DNA of 64,000 bases from Cronobacter dublinensis subsp. dublinensis LMG 23823 (lineage in GTDB: Bacteria; Pseudomonadota; Gammaproteobacteria; Enterobacterales; Enterobacteriaceae), in the NCBI RefSeq assembly GCF_001277235.1, contig NZ_CP012266.1, forward strand, positions 2,976,001 through 3,040,000, in the 5' to 3' direction. Both the position numbers and the translations under genes were made by a program. The stretch's first letter is position 1. Each line of letters opens with the position of its first letter. Below the pieces are notes generated by a model. The model saw only the letters and a list, made by a program, of their open reading frames with translations. It was not told the DNA's origin and searched no databases. This document shows, in pieces, positions 48,574 to 56,484 of this stretch.

Positions 48574-48747
48574 TATTTTCTGTACGTGGAGTGTGAACAA
48601 CCAATTTACACAGCACACAAGAGCATCACTGGGTGACCGGCTCATGACCCAATCCACCCGGGCGGAACTCCTAACCGTAGGTGCTCTTCTGTGTTGTGTG
48701 GAGAAACTACGACCGGCGGTTGCAGCCGCCTTTCTGAGGGTAAACCG
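48574..48747 (+). other. Untranslated leader of the left operon
   Basis: 174 bp between the putative PL promoter and yfdP. There is no gene; a nut-like or antiterminator site might lie here but I cannot identify one. No N-like protein gene is seen in this prophage. Confidence 0.35.
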
Positions 48748-49119
48748 ATGAGTAATGAACGTTTGACCAAAGTGCCTGAGTTTCTGGGCGAACTGGACGG
48801 AGGGGTGTTCGAAAACAAAATCGCCCTGGCACTCAGCGAAGTTGCATTTGGCGTGCTGAACAACGGCACCAAAGGAAAAGTTACCGTGACCTTTGAGCTC
48901 GACCGCATGAGCAATTCCGTCGAAGAGAAGCGCGTGATGATTAAGCACAAGCTGTCATATATGCGCCCCACTCCACGCGGCAAATCCTCGGAGGAAGACA
49001 CCACCGAGACGCCGATGTACGTAAACCGCGGCGGCAAGCTTTCCATTCTGCAGGAAGATCAGGGCCAGCTTTTTACTCTGGCTGGTGATCCTGATGCGAA
49101 GCTGCGTGCCAAGCAGTAA
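48748..49119 (+). CDS. yfdP: YfdP family phage protein
   Basis: 123 residues from the ATG at 48748 (MSNERLTKVPEFLGELDGGV), resembling YfdP of the E. coli CPS-53 prophage, unknown function. It has a predicted beta-sheet core (GKVTVTFELDRM, KVMIKHKLSYMRPTPRG-like block) and a charged C-terminus. GAGGGTAAACCG precedes the ATG. First gene of the left operon, followed by yfdQ after 31 bp, as in CPS-53. Confidence 0.85.
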   Translation: MSNERLTKVPEFLGELDGGVFENKIALALSEVAFGVLNNGTKGKVTVTFELDRMSNSVEEKRVMIKHKLSYMRPTPRGKSSEEDTTETPMYVNRGGKLSILQEDQGQLFTLAGDPDAKLRAKQ

Positions 49120-49150
49120 ATCCTACCATTCAACCAGTTAAGGAATAACC

Positions 49151-49975
49151 ATGTCCCACTCTTTAGACGCAACTGCGATCGATAAAATTGGCGATCTGAC
49201 CCTCTCCCGTTTTATGGAAGAAAAGCTTGAAAGCGTGGACTGCCCCGCAGCCGTTGTTCCGCAGGGCGCACGAATCGACAGTCTGGAATCCCTTTGCCTG
49301 GAGCGCTTTCGATTTCGCGGCAAAATGTTGACCGCCAGCATTGAAGACTTTGCCCGCTACTCTACTGGCTACGCTGCAGAGGGTACCCGTTGCTTTATTA
49401 ATGCCGAAGATATGCGTGCTGTTGCGGTATTTAACCTCGGAACCCTGGATAAACCCGGCCACGCTGATAATACCGCGCTGCTGGCGCTGAAGAAGACCGC
49501 GCCCTTTTCCGCACTGCTTTGCATCAACGGCGACCGCCATACACAGAAAGAGCTGGCCGAATTGCTGGAAGACTGGTCTGAATGCCTGATCGGCTTTGAC
49601 GCCGACGGCCAGCCGATTGATGCGAAGAAGTCGGCTGCGGCAATTCGCAAAATCTCCATCGAGTCGATTCAGAAAGCTGACTTTGAAGATGGTGACTTCA
49701 GCGGCAAGCGCTCCCTGATGGAAAGCGTAGAAGCCAGAACGCAGGACATCATGCCGGTAGCCTTTGAATTTACCTGCGTGCCGTTTGAAGGTCTGGCTGA
49801 GCGTCGCTTTAAGTTACGTCTGAGCATTATCGGTGGCGACCGTCCGGTTCTTGTTCTGCGCATCGTCCAGCTCGAAGCCCAACAGGAAGAAATGGCTGCA
49901 GAGTTTCGCGACCTGCTGATTGAAAAATTCAAAGACAGCCAGGTAGAAACGTTTATTGGCCAATTCTCAGCTTAA
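49151..49975 (+). CDS. yfdQ: YfdQ family phage protein (DUF2303)
   Basis: 274 residues, the length of E. coli YfdQ. DUF2303 family with IEDFARYSTGYAAEGTRCFI and FTCVPFEGLAERRFKLRLSI blocks. Function is not established; always next to yfdP in lambdoid prophages. AAGGAATAACC precedes the ATG. After its stop an inverted repeat AAATGCCCC/GGGGCATTT at 49987-50010 could be a weak terminator or stabiliser, lacking a T-run. Confidence 0.9.
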   Translation: MSHSLDATAIDKIGDLTLSRFMEEKLESVDCPAAVVPQGARIDSLESLCLERFRFRGKMLTASIEDFARYSTGYAAEGTRCFINAEDMRAVAVFNLGTLDKPGHADNTALLALKKTAPFSALLCINGDRHTQKELAELLEDWSECLIGFDADGQPIDAKKSAAAIRKISIESIQKADFEDGDFSGKRSLMESVEARTQDIMPVAFEFTCVPFEGLAERRFKLRLSIIGGDRPVLVLRIVQLEAQQEEMAAEFRDLLIEKFKDSQVETFIGQFSA

Positions 49976-50107
49976 TTCGCTGCCTTAAATGCCCCGCATA
50001 AGGGGCATTTAGTGAAGCGTAATTCTTTTTTTATCGCCATCTGGTGAGGGATTCGCTCAACCAAAATTCAGCGCGGTGCAGCGCAAAGCTAAGTGGAGGA
50101 ACACGCA

Positions 50108-50500
50108 TTGAATTACGAAAAAACGAAGGAGCTCGCGAAATCAGGCCACCAGCTGGTGGTGCTTTTGGGCACGCAGAACGGTATGCATGAAGCCGCCTCT
50201 CTTGTTCAGCGTATGGCCGGGCAGCTCGATCTCTTAGTTGTAGTGTTAAACGAAAAGACGAAGCTGTGCGAAGCCTTGACGGCGGAGAACTCCTGTCTAC
50301 TACAAAAAACTACCAGCGAGTTGTCGCAAGGCATCAGGAATGCGATCGATACCTGCTCTGACTATCTGGATACTGACTGCGTAATGGAAAGACTGGATAT
50401 TAGTTATGAACAAGCAGAGCTGCGTACAGCTGGCGCAACTGAACTGCATGATGCTCTGGTCGCATTGGCAAATTCATTGAGCGAATGCGGTGCATCATGA
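50108..50500 (+). CDS. Hypothetical phage protein of the left operon
   Basis: 130 residues from the TTG at 50108 (MNYEKTKELAKSGHQLVVLL), with GTGGAGGA 8 bp upstream; the GTG at 50093 is inside that ribosome site. Mostly helical, with a coiled-coil-like centre (AASLVQRMAGQLDLLVVVLN...EKTKLCEALTAENSC). Not recognised. It overlaps the next gene by 11 bp. Confidence 0.7.
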   Translation: MNYEKTKELAKSGHQLVVLLGTQNGMHEAASLVQRMAGQLDLLVVVLNEKTKLCEALTAENSCLLQKTTSELSQGIRNAIDTCSDYLDTDCVMERLDISYEQAELRTAGATELHDALVALANSLSECGAS

Positions 50501-50765
50501 CAAAAAAACAGATTACCGCGCAATCGTCGAGCGTATCGCAGAAATTCTGCATGGCAGCGTCACGGATGTGGATCTGCTGACCATTACTGTGCAGGCGATG
50601 AAAGAACGAAACAAGAAGCTTGAACGACAACGCCTATTGGATATTGAAAGAAACAGCGCGGCGGTGAGTCAGAAAACCAACGTATGGACTCCCGCAGCAA
50701 AATGTGAGGTGTGTGTGGAAGGTGCCCGCGGCGGGTGCTCCACTTGCGCTTTTAAAAGGCAATAA
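50490..50765 (+). CDS. Hypothetical phage protein with C-terminal cysteine pairs
   Basis: 91 residues from a GTG at 50490. The N-terminal half is helical (YRAIVERIAEILHGSVTDVD). The C-terminus holds CEVC and CSTC pairs (AAKCEVCVEGARGGCSTCAF), a likely zinc knuckle. Family unknown. Overlaps the upstream gene, 36 bp before the excisionase start. Confidence 0.65.
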   Translation: MHHDKKTDYRAIVERIAEILHGSVTDVDLLTITVQAMKERNKKLERQRLLDIERNSAAVSQKTNVWTPAAKCEVCVEGARGGCSTCAFKRQ

Positions 50766-50800
50766 ACCGGGTGCAGCCGGTATAAGTGTGGAGAGAGCGT

Positions 50801-51010
50801 ATGGCCAAGTTAATGAAAGCGAGTGCCTGGGGGAAGCGTGAGTTTATTCCAGGTTCGGTTCCAGATAACAGAACGATTAAACGCTGGGTAGAAAACGGCC
50901 TGCTGCGCGGGCGCATCGTAGACGGTATGGTCTGGGTATGCGCTGGCGAACAATGGGGCGTTGACTCGATGATCAGTGAAAACGTTCGCAGGCTAATTCA
51001 AGAGGATTAA
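50801..51010 (+). CDS. Phage excisionase
   Basis: 69 residues from the ATG at 50801 (MAKLMKASAWGKREFIPGSV), preceded by GGAGAGAG; the in-frame ATG at 50786 has no ribosome site. RTIKRWVENGLLRGRIVDGM is the winged-helix/MerR-like DNA-binding block of KIS-type excisionases. It is directly upstream of the integrase (1 bp), so both are co-translated; it would bend the att DNA and favour excision. Confidence 0.85.
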   Translation: MAKLMKASAWGKREFIPGSVPDNRTIKRWVENGLLRGRIVDGMVWVCAGEQWGVDSMISENVRRLIQED

Positions 51011-51011
51011 G

Positions 51012-52196
51012 ATGGCCGGCAGACCACGAAAAAGGGAAAACAGACATTTTCCTGACTACCTCTATTTCGACAAAGAAACCGGGCAGTACCGGTTTCAACT
51101 CATTACCGGGAAGAGAAAAAATATTGGTACCGATCGGGCTGTGGCGATCGCTATTGCACGCGAATATAACCTCCGCATGCGGCCCGAATCAATGCCATCT
51201 ATTGAAAGCCTTGTTCGAGAGTCTGGAGGCATTAATGGCGAAGCCAGACCGTTTGCGGAACACGTCCAAGCGCTACTAGATAGAGCTATTCGCGATGAAA
51301 ACCCAGGCACAGATGCGAAGGCTGTTTGGCTGAATGATATTGAGCGAGTGAAAGAGTTTTTCGCTGATATTTACGCCTGCGATATCGATCTGGAGCATGT
51401 TAACGGCTATATCAAAAAATACCACAGCGAAGCATCAGCGAACGTGCAGAACAGGAAAGTAAGCTTTCTTAAAAAGCTCTTCAGCTATGCGGTCGATGAG
51501 TCGCTTATGATGGATAACCCTGCCGAACGCAAAAAAATGCGTCGGGTCGATTCGAAAACTCGCCACCGTCTCACCTTGGACGACTTCAACAAAATACACC
51601 GCGCCGCTCCGTTATGGCTGCAAACAGCCATGGATCTGGCAATGCAAACCACGCATGCAAGGCTTGAAGTCTCGCGCATTCGTTATTCCATTAAACAGCC
51701 AAGCGAAGGCGTGTGTGGATGTGTATGGTTTCCAGAGCCAGAAGGGGAAATCTTCGGCACGCTCTACATTCACCGCCAGAAGGTGCAGCATAAAGAAGCC
51801 TCCCACGTGGCTATACCGATCGGGACAGTGCTGCGGGATATCATCGAGCGCAGCCGGGATAATGTGGCCAGCCCTTATGTAGTGCATCGTCTTCCATTGA
51901 AGCGAAGCAACCCCACAAGCAAAGAGGTAAGACATCCGACACAAGTTGCGCCCGATTATCTTAGCCGTTCGTTTTCAGCAATGCGCGATGAAGTAGGCGT
52001 AGGGTCGAATCTACCCGAGGATCAGCGACCAACTTTTCACGAGATCAGGGCGCTTTCTGCTTTCCTTTTCAATAAGCAAGGAATTGACCCTCAAGGCCGC
52101 ATGGCGCACAGCGATGCGAAGTCAACGAAGATCTACACAGAGAACCATATTGATTGGGTTTACGTACCACATGGCGAGATAAAAACAGCATCGTAA
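51012..52196 (+). CDS. Prophage tyrosine integrase
   Basis: 394-residue lambda-type integrase. The N-terminal arm-binding domain (MAGRPRKRENRHFPDYLYFD..YRFQLITGKRKNIG) is followed by a core-binding region and a catalytic domain: first arginine in THARLEVSRIRY, HEIR motif in TFHEIRALSAFL, late histidine in MAHSDAKSTKIY with the tyrosine nucleophile in KIYTEN. All catalytic residues look intact. It ends 131 bp from attR and should recombine the tRNA-Pro att repeats. Confidence 0.94.
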   Translation: MAGRPRKRENRHFPDYLYFDKETGQYRFQLITGKRKNIGTDRAVAIAIAREYNLRMRPESMPSIESLVRESGGINGEARPFAEHVQALLDRAIRDENPGTDAKAVWLNDIERVKEFFADIYACDIDLEHVNGYIKKYHSEASANVQNRKVSFLKKLFSYAVDESLMMDNPAERKKMRRVDSKTRHRLTLDDFNKIHRAAPLWLQTAMDLAMQTTHARLEVSRIRYSIKQPSEGVCGCVWFPEPEGEIFGTLYIHRQKVQHKEASHVAIPIGTVLRDIIERSRDNVASPYVVHRLPLKRSNPTSKEVRHPTQVAPDYLSRSFSAMRDEVGVGSNLPEDQRPTFHEIRALSAFLFNKQGIDPQGRMAHSDAKSTKIYTENHIDWVYVPHGEIKTAS

Positions 52197-52327
52197 TAGA
52201 AGGTAAAATAAGGGGCTAAGTGATTGATGTATTTAGTGAGGACTTTGCAAAAAATGCACTATTTGCATATACATAGGAATGACGCATAAAGCCTTGTGCG
52301 ACGCGGCTTTGAAGGAGTTTAAGTCGT

Positions 52328-52439
52328 TGTCATGGGGTGTCAGGGGTCGGAGGTTCAAATCCTCTCGTGCCGACCAAAAAATCCCAAGAAAACCAACCCG
52401 TTGCGGTTGGTTTTTTTATGCCTGCAATATGGCGATGGT
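52328..52439. repeat. attR, duplicated 3' tRNA-Pro plus terminator (112 bp)
   Basis: Copy of 21050-21160, with one extra T in the terminator T-run. It contains the 3' half of the tRNA from the anticodon loop to CCA. The 5' half is absent, so this copy is not a functional tRNA. A copy of the tRNA terminator follows inside the repeat. Confidence 0.95.
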
Positions 52440-52594
52440 GAGAGTCACTCCTCCCTTCCATTCCCCTTCAAACCCAGTAACCCCCTTTGACAGCAACGCG
52501 ACATGGCAAGCAAGCTGTTCGCCTTTAACCGGTATCAACAATGTTCATTGTATGGTAAAGATGGCGCTCATTATTATCATATATGGGATAGTCG

Positions 52595-53512
52595 ATGCGT
52601 CCGGCTCTTGATTTTAATACCCTGAAAGTCTTCGTCGCCGTGGTGGAAAAAGAAAGTTTTGTGGGGGCGGCAAAAGTGCTCGAAATGCCCACCTCCAATG
52701 TCAGCCGCGCTATTTCACAGCTGGAAGAGAAGCTCAGTCTTCAGCTTATTGAGCGCAGCACACGGCATATGAAGCTTACCCAGGCGGGGCACCTGCTCTA
52801 CTTACGAGCGAAGCCATTACTGGACGCGCTTGAGCAAACGGAGACAGAATTAACGTTGCGGCAAATGCAGCTCAAAGGCCCACTACGCATCTGCATTCCC
52901 AATGAAATCGGCCCTGCGTTGCTGGGCTCTGTTATTGCCGATTTCGCCTGCCAGTACCCGGAACTGGAAATTAGCTGTATCACCAATCTGTCAGGTTTAG
53001 AATCCCTGCGGGATGACCTGGATTTAGCCGTCATTATTACCCGTGGGCAGATGGACGACAGTGATTATATCGCCCGACACCTGATGACCATTCCTTGCAC
53101 CATCGTCGCCGCCCCTTCCCTCATTCAGCGTTATGGCACCCCTGAACATATCCGGCAATTTGAAACCTTGCCCTGTATTACAACCGTCAGTGCGCTGAAA
53201 GGCGCGCCCTGGCAGTTTGTGAATAAAAAAGGCGGATTCGAGACCATCAAGGTAAAAGGTCATTATCGGGCCAACAGCGGAGAGATGGCCGGGCGAGCGG
53301 CGATAGCGGGCGTCGGTTTTGCCATTTTGTCAAAACACGCCTGCCAGCCCTATATTAACGATGGACGGTTAATTGAGATTGAATTTGAACAATCGGCCGC
53401 CCCGTTGCAGTTGTTCGCGCTGTATTCAGACAGACGTTTCTTACCCGCGAAAACACGCGCGCTGATTGATTTCATGCAGCAGAAATTAAGCGCGCTCCCC
53501 CTGGCAACATAA
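52595..53512 (+). CDS. LysR-family transcriptional regulator
   Basis: 305 residues. The N-terminal HTH (LKVFVAVVEKESFVGAAKVL...MPTSNVSRAISQLEEKLSLQ) is followed by a substrate-binding domain (LRICIPNEIGPALLGSVIAD). First host gene right of attR, alone on its strand; the next gene is convergent. Closest to the DsdC/CrgA-like group by pattern; target unknown. The start codon ATG at 52595 lacks a strong ribosome site (GGGATAGTCG). Confidence 0.88.
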   Translation: MRPALDFNTLKVFVAVVEKESFVGAAKVLEMPTSNVSRAISQLEEKLSLQLIERSTRHMKLTQAGHLLYLRAKPLLDALEQTETELTLRQMQLKGPLRICIPNEIGPALLGSVIADFACQYPELEISCITNLSGLESLRDDLDLAVIITRGQMDDSDYIARHLMTIPCTIVAAPSLIQRYGTPEHIRQFETLPCITTVSALKGAPWQFVNKKGGFETIKVKGHYRANSGEMAGRAAIAGVGFAILSKHACQPYINDGRLIEIEFEQSAAPLQLFALYSDRRFLPAKTRALIDFMQQKLSALPLAT

Positions 53513-53586
53513 CGCGATAGGGCATCGCCACCGCCCGGGATATTTTGTTTGCTGCCCGCTATGCCCGACATCCCTTTATCGTCAGC

Positions 53587-54666
53587 CTAAATTTTCTCGC
53601 AGAACCAGTCCTGAAAGCCGGTTATCGCGGCGGGCATGATGTCGCGCGCGCGTGCCATAATGATTGTTTCCGCATAGCGTAAAGCGTTCAGCGGGTGCGA
53701 TGCGTCGCACAGGGCCAGCGCAACGTCTGACGCATCCAGCATTGCCAGATTAACCCCTACGCCAACAGGCGGCATCAGGTGAGCGGCATCCCCGATGAGC
53801 GTGATACCCGGGCGTGGAGCCCAGCCAAAATCCGCCGGCAGGCTGTAAATCGGCCGCCTGAGATAATCCCCGGCGGCATTCACCACGGCCTGCAGGTCAG
53901 GAGACCAGTCGCGGTAGTGTTCACGCACAAAAACGTTGATGCCGCAGGACGCTATCCCCTCGTCAATAACACCGGTTTCTTGTTTGATGGCGGCATAAAC
54001 GCACACCCGTCCCCCGCCATTGCGCTGCGTAACCAGAGCCTGAGCGCCACCAAAGCTGAAAACGGTGCCTTTTCCGGTAATGCGGTCAATACGCGCGCCG
54101 GGTTGCGCTACCCAGCCTTCGAAAAAGGTAATGCCCGTATAGAATGGACGCTGGGGCGTCAGATAAGGCCTGACCCGCGACCAGGCCCCGTCCGCGCCGA
54201 TGACGATATCCGCTTCATAACGTTTGCCATTGCTGAACATCAGCCCGTGCTTTCGTTGAAGGCCATAGTCAACATAATGGAGTTTGTGCGCCCACTGGAC
54301 TGTCCTCGGTGAGAGCGCGTTCAGGAGCAATTTTTTCAGCTCGCCGCGGTCAATTTCAGGCTTACTGATGTCGCCTGGCGGCTCAAGCTCGCCGGGCTCA
54401 CTGTCACCGGTACGGTAGTTCACCTGCCGGCTTTCCTGGTCTTCATGCCTGGCTATATTCATAAATTGCTCAAGAAGACCCGCTCTGCGCAGCGCTTCCT
54501 GTCCGCTGTCAGGATGCAAATCCAGCGAGCCCCCCTGGCTGCGCGCGAAAGCAGCCGATTCATCCTCAAATACCGTTACCTCAGCGCCGCTGCGCTGCAA
54601 TATGACGGCGGCAGTGAGGCCTGCCGGGCCTGCGCCAACGATGGCGACGTTAAGTTTGTCCGACAC
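53587..54666 (-). CDS. FAD-dependent monooxygenase, TetX-like
   Basis: 359 residues from a GTG at 54666 with GAGGG upstream. Group A flavoprotein monooxygenase: FAD dinucleotide-binding VGAGPAGLTAAVILQRSGAE at residues 10-29, the DG motif GADGAWSRVRPYL, and the GD motif GDAAHLMPPVGVGVNLAMLD. Similar in pattern to TetX-like hydroxylases, but substrate unknown; tetracycline modification is not claimed. Divergent from a MarR gene whose operator lies in the 77-bp gap, so it is likely induced by the compound it oxidises. Confidence 0.88.
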   Translation of the reverse strand: MSDKLNVAIVGAGPAGLTAAVILQRSGAEVTVFEDESAAFARSQGGSLDLHPDSGQEALRRAGLLEQFMNIARHEDQESRQVNYRTGDSEPGELEPPGDISKPEIDRGELKKLLLNALSPRTVQWAHKLHYVDYGLQRKHGLMFSNGKRYEADIVIGADGAWSRVRPYLTPQRPFYTGITFFEGWVAQPGARIDRITGKGTVFSFGGAQALVTQRNGGGRVCVYAAIKQETGVIDEGIASCGINVFVREHYRDWSPDLQAVVNAAGDYLRRPIYSLPADFGWAPRPGITLIGDAAHLMPPVGVGVNLAMLDASDVALALCDASHPLNALRYAETIIMARARDIMPAAITGFQDWFCEKI

Positions 54667-54711
54667 GCCTGTATCCCTCAGCCATTAAAAAGAATACTCT
54701 ATGACCGTAAA

Positions 54712-54725
54712 GTTGATACATCAAC
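54712..54725. promoter_or_regulatory. Palindrome between monooxygenase and MarR genes
   Basis: GTTGATACATCAAC is an inverted repeat (GTTGAT/ATCAAC) lying 18 bp before the MarR start and 45 bp before the monooxygenase start. It is of the size and place of a MarR operator; binding is inferred. Confidence 0.6.
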
Positions 54726-54743
54726 CCAAAAAATGAGAACGCG

Positions 54744-55196
54744 ATGAGTCATACCGGGATTTCAGAAGAAGAGTGGCAGGCATGGCGCGGATATCGCCGG
54801 CTTGCAGAAATTGTCACCGGGCGTGTCGTCCGGGATATCACTACGGCCACCGGGCTGTCCGGGCCGGATTTCACCGTCCTGATGACGCTCAGTAAAAGCC
54901 CCGCCGGGATGCTGACTCAGCGTGAGCTGCTGGAATATCTTGAATGGGATAAATCCCGGCTTTCACACCAGCTTTCCCGTATGGCGACGCGAGAGCTGGT
55001 TCAGCGCCATCGCAACAGCCCGGCTGGCATTTCAGTCAGCATTACAGACGCCGGGCGCGAGCATCTCGCCGTGGCGCGGCCCGTGCATGCTAAAAGCGTG
55101 CGGCAACATTTTCTGGACAGGCTGACGCCAGAAGAGGTGCAGGCGCTGATCGCTATCACCGGGCGATTACGACAGTCCGACAGCGGTTTTATTTAA
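54744..55196 (+). CDS. MarR-family transcriptional regulator
   Basis: 150 residues with the MarR winged helix: DFTVLMTLSKSPAGMLTQRE, LLEYLEWDKSRLSHQLSRMA, TRELVQRHRNSPAGISVSIT. Divergent from the TetX-like monooxygenase. By family logic it represses itself and that gene and responds to an aromatic ligand. An ATG with GAGAACGCG upstream. Confidence 0.9.
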   Translation: MSHTGISEEEWQAWRGYRRLAEIVTGRVVRDITTATGLSGPDFTVLMTLSKSPAGMLTQRELLEYLEWDKSRLSHQLSRMATRELVQRHRNSPAGISVSITDAGREHLAVARPVHAKSVRQHFLDRLTPEEVQALIAITGRLRQSDSGFI

Positions 55197-55271
55197 TGAA
55201 CCTGTGCGGGCCTGGCTGCTTGCGGTTAACGACTATATAGCTATGTAAGCAAAATCTTTATGTGCCGTGAA

Positions 55272-55300
55272 GAAAAATACGGCAGGTATTACGCCTGCCG
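55272..55300 (-). terminator. Terminator after small lipoprotein genes
   Basis: GGCAGG...CCTGCC stem (GGCAGGTATTACGCCTGCC), read on the minus strand it is followed by GTATTTTTC. It lies 6 bp after the stop at 55306. Confidence 0.75.
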
Positions 55301-55305
55301 ATGAA

Positions 55306-55653
55306 TTACTTCTCGGTATAATACATTTTACTCACTACACCTTCGTTATTGAACTCCAGTAACAGAAGCTGATCTTTGTCCCTGATTATGGGTATAAAAA
55401 AATAGAGACGGCGATCGACAACGCTTGAGGCATAAATCCAGTTGCGAGCGGTTTTGAACTCTTTTGGCGTGGCAGGAGCCCCAAGTAGCAGCAGTACATC
55501 CTTTTTGGTGGATTGACCCACTATGATACTGGTGCGGATATCCTTCTCTGAATGATTATATAAATCGGTGGCTCGTGTCCTGTCTACATTGGCAATACAA
55601 CCATTCAGCGCGATCGTAGTGAATGCCAGCAAAAGGGAATATTTCACCTTCAC
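55306..55653 (-). CDS. Small lipoprotein with SmpA/OmlA-like fold
   Basis: 115 residues. The signal peptide ends in the lipobox ALNGC (lipidated cysteine near residue 19). The mature part, with DIRTSIIVGQSTKKDVLLLLGAP and a WIYA strand, resembles the BamE/SmpA_OmlA fold often used for envelope assembly or inhibition. It forms a pair with the upstream lipoprotein (43 bp gap). Function unknown. Confidence 0.75.
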   Translation of the reverse strand: MKVKYSLLLAFTTIALNGCIANVDRTRATDLYNHSEKDIRTSIIVGQSTKKDVLLLLGAPATPKEFKTARNWIYASSVVDRRLYFFIPIIRDKDQLLLLEFNNEGVVSKMYYTEK

Positions 55654-55696
55654 TTCACATTATCCTCGTAATAAATACCCATATCAGGGTCGTATT

Positions 55697-56179
55697 TTAT
55701 TTCCCTGGCATAAATGACACAGTAACCTGTTTTATCTCCGTAACTGTAATGAATCTCATATAACGCATTTTTTTCGGAGTAATAGTCAGAGCAACGGTGC
55801 AACCATCGTATAAAGAATGATGGATAGTTGTCTCACGATCCGGGAGTAGCGTCGTTTCGAAAAAAGTGTCGCTGTAATCTTTATGCTTGAGTTTGGGAAA
55901 GCCCAGATCCTGGGTATTTCCAAGGAAGATATTGACGTAAGCGCTATGCTCCTGAACCCAGCCTCCGGTTTCTTTACCGGCGCTATCTTTTTGATATAGC
56001 GCATAGCTCATAGGCGCGCCCATCAGGCGAATCTTCGCGACATCTGGTGTGTTGTGTGGGGGAACATACAGAGCGGGCTTAGGGAATATTGCACTACAAC
56101 CAGCCAATAATAAAACTGCAGATAGTACAGCAGCTTTAATATTAGTCTTAATAGAATAATTCATCATTGTAAAATCCAT
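55697..56179 (-). CDS. Lipoprotein of unknown function
   Basis: Up to 160 residues; the start may be the ATG at 56179 or the ATG-ATG at 56167/56164 (MMNYSIKTNIKAAVLSAVLL). The lipobox is LLLAGCSA. The mature part (about 130 residues) has a hydrophilic strand-rich sequence with a single later cysteine (YDGCTV). Not recognised. In tandem with the lipoprotein at 55306 on the minus strand, moderately AT-rich compared with the core. Confidence 0.7.
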   Translation of the reverse strand: MDFTMMNYSIKTNIKAAVLSAVLLLAGCSAIFPKPALYVPPHNTPDVAKIRLMGAPMSYALYQKDSAGKETGGWVQEHSAYVNIFLGNTQDLGFPKLKHKDYSDTFFETTLLPDRETTIHHSLYDGCTVALTITPKKMRYMRFITVTEIKQVTVSFMPGK

Positions 56180-56484
56180 GTTACGCTTACATTAAATCGC
56201 TTGCTTTATGAGAAGCAGGTGGTGAAATCCCATAAATAATATGCATCGGCAGGGTTCTCTTTTTCTTTAGAAAAAATAAAAGGTGTGAGCTGTTTGAATG
56301 TTCTAATTATCACCTCTTATCATGCAGGTATAGCGTCCGCTTTTCTCTCACAGTCTCACTGTTGTTAATTTTGTGCATCGCTGCGTTATCGTCAGGGCCA
56401 GAGATTATCCTCTTCGTGCAGCTCCACAACCGGGAAACCAGCCTTAACGGCTGGTTTTATGCCGATGATGAAGGTGATGGGCTA
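56180..56484. other. Gene-free stretch with a hairpin
   Basis: About 300 bp without a supported gene. AACCAGCC-TTAA-CGGCTGGTT followed by TTAT at 56437-56460 looks like a terminator on the plus strand, although no plus-strand gene ends before it, so it may be a remnant of a lost gene. A near-identical hairpin occurs at 61088. Confidence 0.55.

Larger units (their letters stand above)
21050..52439. mobile_element. Integrated prophage-derived element in tRNA-Pro (about 31.4 kb)
   Basis: The boundaries are the direct repeats at 21050-21160 and 52328-52439. The right part (36.8-52.3 kb) has the gene order of a lambdoid phage with integrase next to the right end; the left part is a broken umuDC operon with cargo. 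Base composition is uneven: host-like in the early phage genes, clearly AT-rich in 29.4-33.3 kb and 35.3-36.5 kb. No third copy of the att repeat was seen inside, so a single integration with later internal changes is the simplest reading. Confidence 0.9.

Noticed and set aside
52328..52439. A second complete tRNA-Pro at attR
   Set aside because: The 5' half including the acceptor 5' strand and D arm is absent; only the att copy is present.
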